Source: Undaria pinnatifida (Eukaryota > Sar > Phaeophyceae > Laminariales > Alariaceae). From it: DNA of 64,000 nucleotides. The notes below the pieces were generated by a model that had not been told where the DNA came from, made no database searches, and worked only from the letters and a program-made list of their open reading frames with translations. How positions within the stretch are numbered: position 1 is the stretch's first letter; each line of letters opens with the position of its first letter. The position numbers and the translations under genes are program-made. Positions 63,706-64,000 of the stretch are shown here, in pieces. The stretch spans positions 7,180,476 to 7,244,475 of the forward strand of contig JABAKD010000001.1 in assembly GCA_012845835.1 (NCBI GenBank). Direction: 5' to 3'.

Positions 63706-64000
63706 CTGAAATGAGTAATATACACATTATAAAAAATTAAAATACACTCCAGCTGTGAGATCGAATATTTTTGTCGAAACTCATCTTGTTGCAAGCTGTG
63801 TGTGATACTCCGATCGCGCGTATTACGGGTTGCGTGTCCTCATGAAGGATATAGGTCGGCGACTCCCCTTGCAACTACAGTGTAGCTATCAGGGTCAACA
63901 GGTTGATATCATTCAGTCTGTGCGCAGAAACTTTAAAACCCGTTTCTGAGGGAGACAAAATCTGACAGCTGTGGAAGGAAAGGCATCCGTTTATCAAGTG

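Overview
The window is nuclear DNA from an intron-rich eukaryote: genes are split into short exons (82-391 bp, mostly GT-AG) by introns of up to 15 kb, an interstitial TTAGGG array is present, and retroelements, MITEs, SINEs and minisatellites fill the rest. A brown alga or related photosynthetic stramenopile fits best (intron richness, low gene density, a GT61 glycosyltransferase, a Ty1/copia element with a DNGATNH protease motif). That placement is inference. No rRNA, CRISPR, organellar DNA or intact tRNA gene was found.

Three host genes can be assembled exon by exon with matching splice phases. (1) Minus strand, 864-4969: five internal exons of a folylpolyglutamate/dihydrofolate synthase, open at both ends. 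(2) Plus strand, 10946-41946: a complete 11-exon gene for a type II membrane glycosyltransferase of family GT61 (EOGT-like). Its exons sum to 1701 nt (566 codons plus stop) across 31 kb. (3) Minus strand, 53752-63705: the last seven visible exons of a diflavin (cytochrome P450 reductase type) FAD/NADPH module, all joined in phase 0, with a long Ser/Asn/Gly-rich C-terminal extension. Its FMN half would lie beyond 64000. Genes 1 and 2 diverge; genes 2 and 3 converge. There is no sign that they work in one pathway.

Layout: 1-5 kb folate gene; 5-10.9 kb repeats, including a hAT-type element with an 8-bp target duplication (8331-9673); 10.9-42 kb GT61 gene, whose 15-kb first intron holds a decayed copia retrotransposon (12716-18377), SINEs and an element carrying telomere-like repeats; 42-43 kb an array of decayed copies of the last GT61 exon; 43-53.7 kb gene-free repeats; 53.7-63.7 kb diflavin reductase.

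The most unusual signal is a recurrent structure shared by all three genes. Exon edges (splice site plus 30-120 bp of coding sequence) are present as one to several decayed copies inside the adjacent intron. Acceptor-edge copies lie upstream of the true exon and donor-edge copies downstream. This suggests introns growing by repeated local duplication across splice junctions.
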